Of a DNA stretch of 64,000 nt, positions 50,755-59,039 are shown piece after piece. Position 1 is the first letter of the stretch, and each line of letters begins with the position of its first letter. Source of the stretch: Aureibaculum flavum (GTDB lineage: Bacteria > Bacteroidota > Bacteroidia > Flavobacteriales > Flavobacteriaceae); the NCBI RefSeq assembly GCF_016406085.1, contig NZ_JAEHFJ010000003.1, positions 374,288 through 438,287 of the forward strand. The letters are read 5' to 3'. A program made the translations under genes and the position numbers. Below the pieces are notes generated by a model. That model made no database searches and was not told where the DNA came from. It saw only the letters and a program-made list of their open reading frames with translations.

Positions 50755-53106
50755 ATGAACAAAATAATTTCCTTAATTAGAACCCATAAAATCAAGAGTG
50801 TTATTATTGTAATACTTTTAATTTGGTATTATTTTTCATTACCCAAACAGCTTTTTTCTGAGCCCACTTCAACAGTTATTGAAAGTATAGATGGCCAACT
50901 ATTAGGAGCTCAAATTGCAACGGATGGGCAATGGCGTTTTCCAAACTCAGATAGTATTCCTACAAAATTTTCGGCTTCAATTGTTGCTTTTGAAGATGCT
51001 TATTTTTATAAACATCCTGGATTTAATCCAGTTTCTATTGCAAAAGCTTTTTGGCAGAATATAAAATCAGGAAGTGTAAAACGTGGCGGTAGTACCTTAA
51101 CGCAACAAGTAATTCGTTTATCGCGAAAAGGTCAAAGAAGAACGTATTTTGAAAAGTTAATTGAGATCATTCTAGCGACGCGTTTGGAGTTTCGCCATAG
51201 TAAAGATGATATTCTAGAGTTGTATGCCGCAAATGCTCCTTTTGGAGGAAATGTAGTGGGTTTAGATGTTGCTGCTTGGCGTTATTTTGGTAGAAACCCA
51301 AATGATTTATCTTGGGCGGAAAGTGCAACACTAGCTGTTTTACCAAATGCTCCGAGCCTAATCTATCCAGGTAAAAATCAACAACGGTTATTAGAAAAAC
51401 GAAATCGGTTACTAAAAAAATTATTTGAAGATCAAACCATTGATGAACTGACGTATGAGTTGGCTATTCAAGAAGCGTTGCCTCAAAAACCGTTTCCCTT
51501 ACCACAAATTGCTCCACATTTATTGCAAGTAGTAAATAGAGAAAATAAAGGTAAACGAATTAAAACATCTGTAGATAAAGCCCTACAGCAACGGGTAAAT
51601 ACTATTGTTAAGAACAATTACAATACCTTACAACAAAATCAAATCTATAATATTGGAGTATTGGTTTTAAATGTTAAAACGAGAAAAGTTATGGCATATG
51701 TGGGTAATGCTCCTACAGATAATGAACATCAAAAGGATGTAGATGTTGTGGATAAACCAAGAAGTACAGGTAGTATTTTAAAGCCATTTTTATACGCTGC
51801 AATGCTTGATGCTGGAGAAATTTTACCAAATACATTAGTAGCAGATGTTCCCACTCAAATAGCGAGCTATAACCCAAAAAACTTTAATTTAGAATATGAT
51901 GGTGCTGTCCCTGCGAGTAGAGCTCTATCGCGTTCTTTAAATGTCCCTGCTGTTAGAATGTTACAGCAGTTCGGCTTGGACAGGTTTCATCATTACGTAA
52001 AAAAATTAGGCTTAACAGATATTAAATACAATGCCAATCATTATGGATTGTCACTTATTTTAGGTGGTGCAGAAAGCAATTTATGGGATTTATGTAAAAG
52101 TTATGCTGGCATGTCATCAACCATTAATCATTACGAAGCAACCAGTGGTAAGTATTACACAAATGAGTTTGTAAATCCGACTTTTCTATCAGATACAGAA
52201 GTTGATTTTGGAAAATTATCTACTGAAAAAACGATATTTGATGCAGGGTCTATTTATATGACTTACGAATCATTAAAGGAAGTAAACAGGCCTCAAGGTG
52301 AAGAAAACTGGGAATTTTTTGATTCCTCCAAAGAAATTGCTTGGAAAACAGGCACTAGTTTCGGATTTAGAGATGCATGGGCTATTGGCTCAACCAAAGA
52401 TTATGTTGTTGGTGTTTGGGTGGGCAATGCTGATGGTGAAGGGCGACCGGGATTAGTAGGTGTGTCAACTGCTGCTCCAATTTTATTTGATGTTTTTGAT
52501 GTCTTACCTAGAAGTAAATGGTTTACCAAGCCATTCGATGAGTTAGAAAAAATTCCTGTGTGTGCTCAAAGTGGATATAGGGCTTCTGAAATTTGTGTGC
52601 AAAAAGATTCTGTTTTTGTACAACGAGCTGGATTAAAAACCAAGGCTTGTCCCTATCATGTATGGGTACATTTAGATGAAAGCGAACAACATCAGGTAAA
52701 CTCCTCTTGTTACCCTATTAATAAAATGAAACATACCTCCTGGTTTGTTTTGCCCCCTTTAGAGGCATTTTATTATCAAAGTAAAAACCCTTCTTATAAG
52801 AACCTACCTTCATTTTTACCAGGTTGTTTATCAAGTAATAAGGCGGTAATGGATTTTATTTACCCCAAGGAATCCGTTAAAGTATTTTTACCAAAAGATT
52901 TTGACGAAAATACCAATCAGTTGGTTTTTAGGCTTGCTCATAATATACCAGATATAAAAGTATTCTGGTATTTAGACGAGAACTATATGGGTACAACCCA
53001 AACTTTTCATGAATTGGCATTGCGTCCAAAATCAGGGAAACATATTGTTACTGTTGTTGATGAATTGGGCAACGAAATTAAGCGAGTAATTGAAATTACA
53101 GATTAA
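50755..53106 (+). CDS. pbpC: Penicillin-binding protein 1C (bifunctional)
   Basis: This 783-residue protein has an N-terminal membrane helix (about 13-28) and a glycosyltransferase family 51 domain (about 45-230; VAFEDAYFYKHPGFNP, GGSTLTQQVIRL, LELYAANAPFGGNVVG). The transpeptidase domain has SILK (Ser340), SLN (Ser394) and KTG (531-533). A C-terminal BiPBP_C-like beta domain starts at about 690. It polymerises and crosslinks peptidoglycan in the periplasm. The pairing with alpha-2-macroglobulin is a known conserved arrangement in many bacteria, thought to defend and repair the envelope. Confidence 0.96.
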   Translation: MNKIISLIRTHKIKSVIIVILLIWYYFSLPKQLFSEPTSTVIESIDGQLLGAQIATDGQWRFPNSDSIPTKFSASIVAFEDAYFYKHPGFNPVSIAKAFWQNIKSGSVKRGGSTLTQQVIRLSRKGQRRTYFEKLIEIILATRLEFRHSKDDILELYAANAPFGGNVVGLDVAAWRYFGRNPNDLSWAESATLAVLPNAPSLIYPGKNQQRLLEKRNRLLKKLFEDQTIDELTYELAIQEALPQKPFPLPQIAPHLLQVVNRENKGKRIKTSVDKALQQRVNTIVKNNYNTLQQNQIYNIGVLVLNVKTRKVMAYVGNAPTDNEHQKDVDVVDKPRSTGSILKPFLYAAMLDAGEILPNTLVADVPTQIASYNPKNFNLEYDGAVPASRALSRSLNVPAVRMLQQFGLDRFHHYVKKLGLTDIKYNANHYGLSLILGGAESNLWDLCKSYAGMSSTINHYEATSGKYYTNEFVNPTFLSDTEVDFGKLSTEKTIFDAGSIYMTYESLKEVNRPQGEENWEFFDSSKEIAWKTGTSFGFRDAWAIGSTKDYVVGVWVGNADGEGRPGLVGVSTAAPILFDVFDVLPRSKWFTKPFDELEKIPVCAQSGYRASEICVQKDSVFVQRAGLKTKACPYHVWVHLDESEQHQVNSSCYPINKMKHTSWFVLPPLEAFYYQSKNPSYKNLPSFLPGCLSSNKAVMDFIYPKESVKVFLPKDFDENTNQLVFRLAHNIPDIKVFWYLDENYMGTTQTFHELALRPKSGKHIVTVVDELGNEIKRVIEITD

Positions 53107-53173
53107 CTTTTATGTAAAATACTGAAAATGTAGTATCTTGCCATTAAATAACTCTAATTGCAACCCCTAACCC

Positions 53174-53905
53174 ATGTTAAAGACAGTAATTGTTGATGAC
53201 GAAATCAATGCACTCGAAGCTTTAGAATGGAAATTAAATCGTTATATTGATGACATAGAAATTATCAAATGTAACGATCCTAAAGAAGCCATAAATACAA
53301 TTGATAGAGAAAAACCAGATTTGGTTTTTTTAGATATTGAAATGCCAGAAATGGATGGATTTACTCTATTACAACAATTATCCTACACCAATTTTGATCT
53401 CATATTTACTACCGCACATGACGAGTTTGCTTTAAAAGCAATAAAAGTCTCTGCTATTGATTATTTGCTAAAGCCTGTAGATAAAGATGAATTAATTACC
53501 TCAGTTCAAAAAGTAAGAGTGTCTAGAAAAGAAAATGTAATTGAAGATAAATTACAATCTTTATTTTCAAATTTGAAAAGGAAAAATGATAAGATTAGTA
53601 TTGCAGCTGATGGTAAAATTTCTTTGTTTGACAGAGATGACATTGTAATGTTAAAAGCAGATAAAAGCTACACTACTGTTCATTTAAGTGATAAAAGGAC
53701 ATTATTAGTCACAAAAACGCTGAAAGAAGTTGAAAAGAAATTTAATTATCCTGAGTTTTTTCGAGTGCACGCCTCTTATTTGGTAAATATGAATCATGTT
53801 AAAGAATTTTCTAAAAAAGATGGAGATGTCTTAACGTTGATTAATAATTTAGAAGCTTCCGTTAGTAGAAACAAAAAAAATGAATTGTTAGAAAGGTTTT
53901 TCTAA
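53174..53905 (+). CDS. LytTR-family response regulator
   Basis: This 243-residue protein has a receiver domain (about 1-120) with acidic pocket Asp8/Asp9, phospho-acceptor Asp54 in VFLDIEMPEMDG and Lys in LLKPVDKDE. It also has a C-terminal LytTR DNA-binding domain (about 138-240; IVMLKADKSYTTVHL, FFRVHASYLVNMNHV). It pairs with the histidine kinase 38 bases downstream. Such systems usually control cell-surface or envelope genes. Its position after the macroglobulin-pbpC pair (68-base gap) suggests, without proof, a functional link. Confidence 0.95.
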   Translation: MLKTVIVDDEINALEALEWKLNRYIDDIEIIKCNDPKEAINTIDREKPDLVFLDIEMPEMDGFTLLQQLSYTNFDLIFTTAHDEFALKAIKVSAIDYLLKPVDKDELITSVQKVRVSRKENVIEDKLQSLFSNLKRKNDKISIAADGKISLFDRDDIVMLKADKSYTTVHLSDKRTLLVTKTLKEVEKKFNYPEFFRVHASYLVNMNHVKEFSKKDGDVLTLINNLEASVSRNKKNELLERFF

Positions 53906-53943
53906 TCATTTAATTTTCCCATTAGATTTATAAAAACCCCATT

Positions 53944-55272
53944 ATGCTATTTGAATTAAGTTCTGAATTATATGCATGGATAAGAGGAGGTTTGTTGTTT
54001 GCTGCATTATATAGCTTTTTATTCTTCATTCTAAATAAAAGAAAGCAATACCTTTATTACAGTTTATTTTTACTTTGTTTTTTTCTATACTATCTTAAAA
54101 ATATCAGTTATGGTAAATTCGATTTAATTTATGATTATATAAATTACCCTTTATTACTTTTAGGATTGGCTTCTTATATTGCCTTTGGTAGAGATGTTTT
54201 AGAAACAAAAAAGAAAATCCCAGAATGGGATCGGATGATTGTTTTGGCCATGCGTTCTACATTTATTATAGCATTCGTTTTTATTGGAATTCAATTCTTT
54301 TTTGGACATAATTATCAAGATAGGGCATTTATATTTTTAATGCCTATAATTGCTGTGTTTTCTGTTCTTACCTATTTTGTTTTAACTAAAATAGAGGGTA
54401 AGCATGTTACTTATTTTATTATTGGGTCTGTATCTTATTTGACATTGGCAATTGCAGCATATTTATTAAAAATGGCATTTGACAATGAACATTTTATGGG
54501 GTTGCAACCCAAATTATTAATGTATTTAGGTGCATTAATAGAAATGTTAATGACAGCTTTGTTAATCGGTAATAAGTTAAAAACATATGAAAAAAATAAG
54601 GTAAAAATTGAGAATGAGCTGGTCATAAAAACAAAAGAAATGAATGATCTAAAAATGACAATATTACAAACTCAAATGGATCCTCATTTTCTGTACAATT
54701 CATTAAATTCTATTAATAATTTTGTATTACAACACGATAAAGAAAAAGCATCAGATTATATTACAAAATTTTCTAGATTAATACGGGAAGTACTCAAAAA
54801 TTCTACCAGTTTAACGATACCATTAGAAGATGATTTAGGCATTTTAGGTTTATATATAAAATTAGAACAAATGCGGATGATTGGTGGCTTTGACTATATT
54901 GTAACTATAGATGAGGGTATCAATTTAAGAGATATTCAAGTACCACCGTTATTTATGCAACCTTATATTGAAAACGCTATTTGGCATGGGTTTAATACAA
55001 AAAAAAATTATAAAAGAATTAGCCTTTCCATTTACGATGAAGAAGACAATATACGTTGTGAAATAATAGACAATGGTGTAGGCATAAAGGAATCACAAGC
55101 TAAACGTGCAAAATATAAATCGGATAGAAAACCTTTTGGATTAAAAGCTTCAGAAGATAGAATAAAGCTCTTACATGAAAATCAAAAAGTATATGTAATT
55201 ATAGAAGATATTTCTGACCATAATAATACGGGTACAAAAGTTACCATCAAATTTCCCAAAAAGATACTTTAA
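53944..55272 (+). CDS. LytS-type sensor histidine kinase
   Basis: This 442-residue protein has about seven N-terminal membrane helices (residues about 10-210), as in 7TM-DISM sensors. A coiled-coil linker follows, and then the His_kinase module with phospho-acceptor His248 in MDPHFLYNSLNSINNFV. The ATPase part contains PPLFMQPYIENAIWHGF and the glycine boxes IDNGVGI and GTKVTIKFP. It phosphorylates the LytTR regulator encoded just upstream. There is no periplasmic sensor domain of size, so the signal is probably sensed in or at the membrane. Confidence 0.95.
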   Translation: MLFELSSELYAWIRGGLLFAALYSFLFFILNKRKQYLYYSLFLLCFFLYYLKNISYGKFDLIYDYINYPLLLLGLASYIAFGRDVLETKKKIPEWDRMIVLAMRSTFIIAFVFIGIQFFFGHNYQDRAFIFLMPIIAVFSVLTYFVLTKIEGKHVTYFIIGSVSYLTLAIAAYLLKMAFDNEHFMGLQPKLLMYLGALIEMLMTALLIGNKLKTYEKNKVKIENELVIKTKEMNDLKMTILQTQMDPHFLYNSLNSINNFVLQHDKEKASDYITKFSRLIREVLKNSTSLTIPLEDDLGILGLYIKLEQMRMIGGFDYIVTIDEGINLRDIQVPPLFMQPYIENAIWHGFNTKKNYKRISLSIYDEEDNIRCEIIDNGVGIKESQAKRAKYKSDRKPFGLKASEDRIKLLHENQKVYVIIEDISDHNNTGTKVTIKFPKKIL

Positions 55273-55422
55273 CAGGCTTTAATCAATTCAAACTAACGTT
55301 TTCAGGTATATTATTGTTCTTATTTTGCATTCTTTATTTACCATTTACTGCTAAAATCTTACCGTTTATTAATCTTTTCAGTTCATTCATTGAATTTAAT
55401 TCAGGCAAACAAAAACATAGCG

Positions 55423-55430
55423 TAAATTTG
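55423..55430 (+). promoter_or_regulatory. -7 promoter box (TAAATTTG)
   Basis: A TAnnTTTG match lies 29 bases upstream of the ATG at 55460 and supports that small gene over the opposite-strand frame. Confidence 0.55.
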
Positions 55431-55459
55431 AGATATAAATATTATTACTTGAAAACCCA

Positions 55460-55708
55460 ATGTCTATAACATCATTCTCTAAGCCATCAGATGTTGACGT
55501 ATTAAGCAATGTAGACACTAAAGGAAAAATGTTAGGTTTTGTAGATGAAGGTATGGTATTGCAAAATGCAGATGAGACGCGATACGTGAGAACAGTTAAA
55601 ATAAAATTGGAAGAAGAAGAAGTAATACAAAACATTGTGTATATAAAAACAGGGATTGATTGGGTTTTTAAAAAAACGGAAACCATTGCCGTGATTTCAC
55701 ATCCATAA
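55460..55708 (+). CDS. Small conserved-looking cytoplasmic protein, unknown function
   Basis: This 82-residue protein has no signal peptide or membrane helix. It is predicted to be mainly beta (KGKMLGFVDEGMVLQ, RYVRTVKIKLEEEEVIQNI, VYIKTGIDWVF). An opposite-strand frame exists over the same bases. The plus-strand gene is preferred because it has a -7 box at the right distance, balanced amino acid composition and a terminator downstream (55775-55813). Family not recognised. Confidence 0.7.
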   Translation: MSITSFSKPSDVDVLSNVDTKGKMLGFVDEGMVLQNADETRYVRTVKIKLEEEEVIQNIVYIKTGIDWVFKKTETIAVISHP

Positions 55709-55774
55709 AAAAATAAAGAGACTGATTCGTATAAGGGAAAATTACTATGAAAAGGAATGATTTAAAGTTATTCC

Positions 55775-55813
55775 AAAAAAACCTCAAAATGCTATTAATT
55801 TGAGGTTTTTTTT
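55775..55813 (+). terminator. Intrinsic terminator before the PorZ-like gene
   Basis: An 8-bp stem, ACCTCAAA with TTTGAGGT, is flanked by an A-run and followed by eight T. It ends the transcript of the small gene at 55460. Confidence 0.88.
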
Positions 55814-55872
55814 ATGCCTTTTTTAGAAAGTTGTAAGAATTCAAAATTGTTTTTGTTCTAGTTATTATTGAA

Positions 55873-55880
55873 TATCTTTG
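55873..55880 (+). promoter_or_regulatory. -7 promoter box of the PorZ-like gene (TATCTTTG)
   Basis: A TAnnTTTG match lies 17 bases upstream of the ATG at 55898. It overlaps a longer frame that begins at a TTG (55868), so that upstream start is rejected. Confidence 0.65.
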
Positions 55881-55897
55881 GCGGAAATCTATTCGTA

Positions 55898-58234
55898 ATG
55901 ATAAAGAGATTAATTTTCTTATTTGTGTTGATGTCTAACTTGTCTAGTTGGTCACAAACTGATTTTAGTTCAAATTGGGAAGATTTTTACTCGTACAACA
56001 ATGTAAAAGATTTTATTAAGGTTGAATCAAAAATATATGCGGTAACTGATAATGCCGTATTTATTTATGATACCGTAACTGAGGAAGTTGAAAAATTATC
56101 ATCTGTTCAAGGGTTGTCTGGAGAAACTACGTCCAGTATTTATTATAGTAAAATTCATAAAAAACTGGTTATAGGCTATCAAAATGGCTTATTGGAAATA
56201 GTTGATGACAAAGGTAAAATTACCCTAGCTACAGATATTCAACGTCTAAGTATTACAGGTGAAAAGGGGATAAATCACATAACAGAATACGATGATAAGC
56301 TCTATTTTTCTACGCCATTTGCAATTGTAGTTTATGATATTGAAAGACTAGAATATCAAGATACCTATTTCATTGGTAATAATTCTTCAACAGAAAATAT
56401 AAACCAAATTGCTATATATAACGATTTGATTTATGCAGCTACAGAAAACGGTATATATACCGCTGATGTAAATAGTAATAGTTTAATTGATTTTAATAAT
56501 TGGCAACAACCACAAGGTGACTTTATGGGCAATTTTAAAACCATAGAGGTCTTTAATAACGAGCTTTTTACGGCTAGGTTTAGTGGATTCTATAAAATTG
56601 TTGGAATGGGCTTACAGCTAATCAATTTTTTACCTGATACTATTTTACAAATAAAAGCATCTGAGAATTATATTACGGTGGCAACTCAAAAATCTGCTTA
56701 TGTTTATAATTCTTCATTATCACAAGAAGTTGTTGCCAATGCTACTGCAGATTATGATTATTCTTTACAAGCTGCTTTTGCAGAAGGTAATTCCATTTAT
56801 CTAGGCACAACAGAATTTGGAATTTTAAACCGTAGTTTTTCAAATGGTATCGAACACAATGAAATCCATCCGCAAGGTCCAATTTCAAACGATATATTTT
56901 CGATTACCTCAGAAAATGATCACATCTGGGTTGTTTATGGTGGCTATAACGATGCTTTTACGCCTCAACAGAGTGAGCGTCCGATAAGTCATTTTAATGG
57001 CTCAGACTGGGTTAATATACCTTACAGCAGTATAGCTCCTGTTAGAGATTTAGTGCATGTAACAGTAGATCCAGATAATATAGAAAAAGCGTATGTCAGT
57101 TCGTTCGGACAAACATCTGAAGGTCAACTCGGTGCCACGGGTGGAATTTTAGTAGTTGAAAATGATGAAATAGCAACTTTTTGGAACCAAACCAACAGTG
57201 GGTTAGAAGATTTAGCTCCAGATAATCTTAATTACAGTAGTGTTAGAATTAATGGTACTGCATTTGATAATCGTGGAAATTTTTGGGTAAGCAATTCTTG
57301 GGTAAATAATAGATTAAAAAAAAGAAGTCCTAGTGGGGCTTGGAGTGAGTTTGATCTAAGTTCAATTATTACCAGCGGTTCTTTCGGGTTAACCGAGCTA
57401 ATTGTTGATAGAACTGGTAGTATTTGGATCGGCTCTAGACGTAATGGTGTGCTAGTTTATAATGAAACAGGTGATAGAAAAAGAGCTTTAGTTACAGAAA
57501 CTAATAAAGGCTCTTTGCCCGATTCTAATGTTAGAACGTTGGCTGTTGATCGTAATAATAGAATTTGGATTGGTACAAAAAAAGGCTTGGTTGTTTATTT
57601 TAATGCAGGTAGTGTTTTTGACGATGCTATTTACGATGCTTCTTCAATAGTTATTGATGATGATGGTATTGCTAAAAAATTATTAGGAGATCAGTCTGTA
57701 AGTTCTATTGCTATAGATGGGGCTGACAATAAATGGTTTGGTACGGATACGGGTGGAGTGCTTGGTACAAATTCATCGGGGCAAGAGACTTTATTCAATT
57801 TTAATAAGAATAATTCACCTTTACCATCTAATAAAATTATTAAAATTAAAGTGGATAATAGCAACGGTAAGGTGTTTTTTGCAACGGATAAAGGTATGGT
57901 GGCTTTCAATAATAATGTAGCTCCATTTGGTGATGAATTGGGTGAGGTGTATGCCTATCCAAATCCTGTAAAAAAAGAGCATTCTTTTGTTACTATTGAT
58001 GGTAGAAATGGTACACATTTACCAAGAGGAACTAATGTGAAAATTTTAGATGCCTCGGGGCGATTGGTTCATGAAACCAACGTAGTTGAAGGACAGGAAT
58101 TAAAAGGAGGAAAGGTAATTTGGAACAAAACTAATTTAGCGGGCAGAAAAGTTGCCTCAGGCATTTATATAGTGCTTTTAACAATTCCAGATAGGTCAGA
58201 AACTTCAATAACTAAAATAGCAATAATCAATTAA
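55898..58234 (+). CDS. porZ: PorZ-like two-propeller protein with T9SS sorting-type C-terminal domain
   Basis: This 778-residue protein has a signal peptide (about 1-20, ending SWSQ). Two beta-propellers follow, made of two-component-regulator-propeller repeats (YAVTDNAVFIYD, IYAATENGIYTADV, IWIGSRRNGVLVYN, RIWIGTKKGLVVYF, KWFGTDTGGVLG). The C-terminal domain (from about 687, VYAYPNPVKKEHSFV to IIN) is of the T9SS sorting type. Length and architecture match PorZ of Porphyromonas gingivalis (776 residues), a surface component of the T9SS attachment complex that feeds anionic lipopolysaccharide to the sortase PorU. It starts at ATG 55898 and is followed after 11 bases by recO. Confidence 0.8.
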   Translation: MIKRLIFLFVLMSNLSSWSQTDFSSNWEDFYSYNNVKDFIKVESKIYAVTDNAVFIYDTVTEEVEKLSSVQGLSGETTSSIYYSKIHKKLVIGYQNGLLEIVDDKGKITLATDIQRLSITGEKGINHITEYDDKLYFSTPFAIVVYDIERLEYQDTYFIGNNSSTENINQIAIYNDLIYAATENGIYTADVNSNSLIDFNNWQQPQGDFMGNFKTIEVFNNELFTARFSGFYKIVGMGLQLINFLPDTILQIKASENYITVATQKSAYVYNSSLSQEVVANATADYDYSLQAAFAEGNSIYLGTTEFGILNRSFSNGIEHNEIHPQGPISNDIFSITSENDHIWVVYGGYNDAFTPQQSERPISHFNGSDWVNIPYSSIAPVRDLVHVTVDPDNIEKAYVSSFGQTSEGQLGATGGILVVENDEIATFWNQTNSGLEDLAPDNLNYSSVRINGTAFDNRGNFWVSNSWVNNRLKKRSPSGAWSEFDLSSIITSGSFGLTELIVDRTGSIWIGSRRNGVLVYNETGDRKRALVTETNKGSLPDSNVRTLAVDRNNRIWIGTKKGLVVYFNAGSVFDDAIYDASSIVIDDDGIAKKLLGDQSVSSIAIDGADNKWFGTDTGGVLGTNSSGQETLFNFNKNNSPLPSNKIIKIKVDNSNGKVFFATDKGMVAFNNNVAPFGDELGEVYAYPNPVKKEHSFVTIDGRNGTHLPRGTNVKILDASGRLVHETNVVEGQELKGGKVIWNKTNLAGRKVASGIYIVLLTIPDRSETSITKIAIIN

Positions 58235-58245
58235 ATTGGTACAAT

Positions 58246-58959
58246 ATGCTAATTACAAGTAAAGCAATTGTGCTTAACGCCATTAAATATGGCGACTACG
58301 ATCTTATTGTAAAATGCTATACAGAACAAGGATTACGGTCTTATTTAGTTAAGAGAATCTTTAAAGCAACAAAAGGCAAGTTATCTCCTGCATTTTTTCA
58401 ACCCCTAACGCAATTGGAAATAACAGCTAATTACAATAATAACAGGTCGTTACATTTTATAAAGGAGGCTAAAATTAGTACGCCATATATTACCATTCAT
58501 AATAACGTTATTAAACAAACCATGATGGTTTTTTTATCTGAAGTACTCTCTCATGCTTTAAAGGAAGAAGAAGAAAATCAGTCGTTGTTTAGTTATTTAG
58601 AAACTGCCTTTCAATGGTTAGATAGCCATTCAGACACCCCTAATTTTCATTTGGTGTTTTTGATGAATCTCACTAAATATTTAGGGTTCTATCCTGAAAA
58701 AGGTAACCAATTTTTGTATTTCGATTTAAATGAAGGAAAATTCACAAATCACATAATATCAAAGTTATACATTTCTGGTAAAAATTTAGATTATTTTAAA
58801 GCACTACTCGGCACAAATTTTGATGTAGAGAATGAGCTAAAACTGAATAAAACAAATAGACACGAGTTACTGGAAATTCTAATCCAATATTTTGAATTAC
58901 ATTTACCAGGATTTAGAAAACCGAGATCTTTAGAAGTTTTAAAAGCTGTGTTTAACTAG
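58246..58959 (+). CDS. recO: DNA repair protein RecO
   Basis: This 237-residue protein has the N-terminal OB-fold of RecO (about 1-80; AIVLNAIKYGDYDLIVKCYTEQGL, AFFQPLTQLEITANY). A helical C-terminal domain follows, with NLTKYLGFYPEKGNQ and a C-terminal HLPGFRKPRSLEVLK. It loads RecA on gapped DNA together with RecR. The zinc-binding Cys cluster of some RecO proteins is absent, which I recall as usual in Bacteroidota. It is co-transcribed with the PorZ-like gene. Confidence 0.93.
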   Translation: MLITSKAIVLNAIKYGDYDLIVKCYTEQGLRSYLVKRIFKATKGKLSPAFFQPLTQLEITANYNNNRSLHFIKEAKISTPYITIHNNVIKQTMMVFLSEVLSHALKEEEENQSLFSYLETAFQWLDSHSDTPNFHLVFLMNLTKYLGFYPEKGNQFLYFDLNEGKFTNHIISKLYISGKNLDYFKALLGTNFDVENELKLNKTNRHELLEILIQYFELHLPGFRKPRSLEVLKAVFN

Positions 58960-58990
58960 GTGTTTTAAAGGCCTATAATAAAATTATAAT

Positions 58991-59024
58991 CAATCTATAT
59001 TAACGAATTAAAACAAATAGATTG
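58991..59024. promoter_or_regulatory. Inverted repeat upstream of TonB receptor gene (CAATCTAT-N18-ATAGATTG)
   Basis: Perfect 8-bp arms lie 16 bases before the start codon of the heme-type receptor. They could be an operator or a leader hairpin that influences translation. No known iron box is recognised. Confidence 0.3.
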
Positions 59025-59039
59025 GTAAAATTAATAGAG

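Noticed and set aside
55396-55686. 96-codon minus-strand frame opposite the small gene at 55460
   Set aside because: Promoter, composition and terminator support the plus-strand gene.
55868-55897. Longer N-terminus of the PorZ-like protein from a TTG
   Set aside because: It overlaps the -7 box, and the signal peptide begins at the ATG at 55898.
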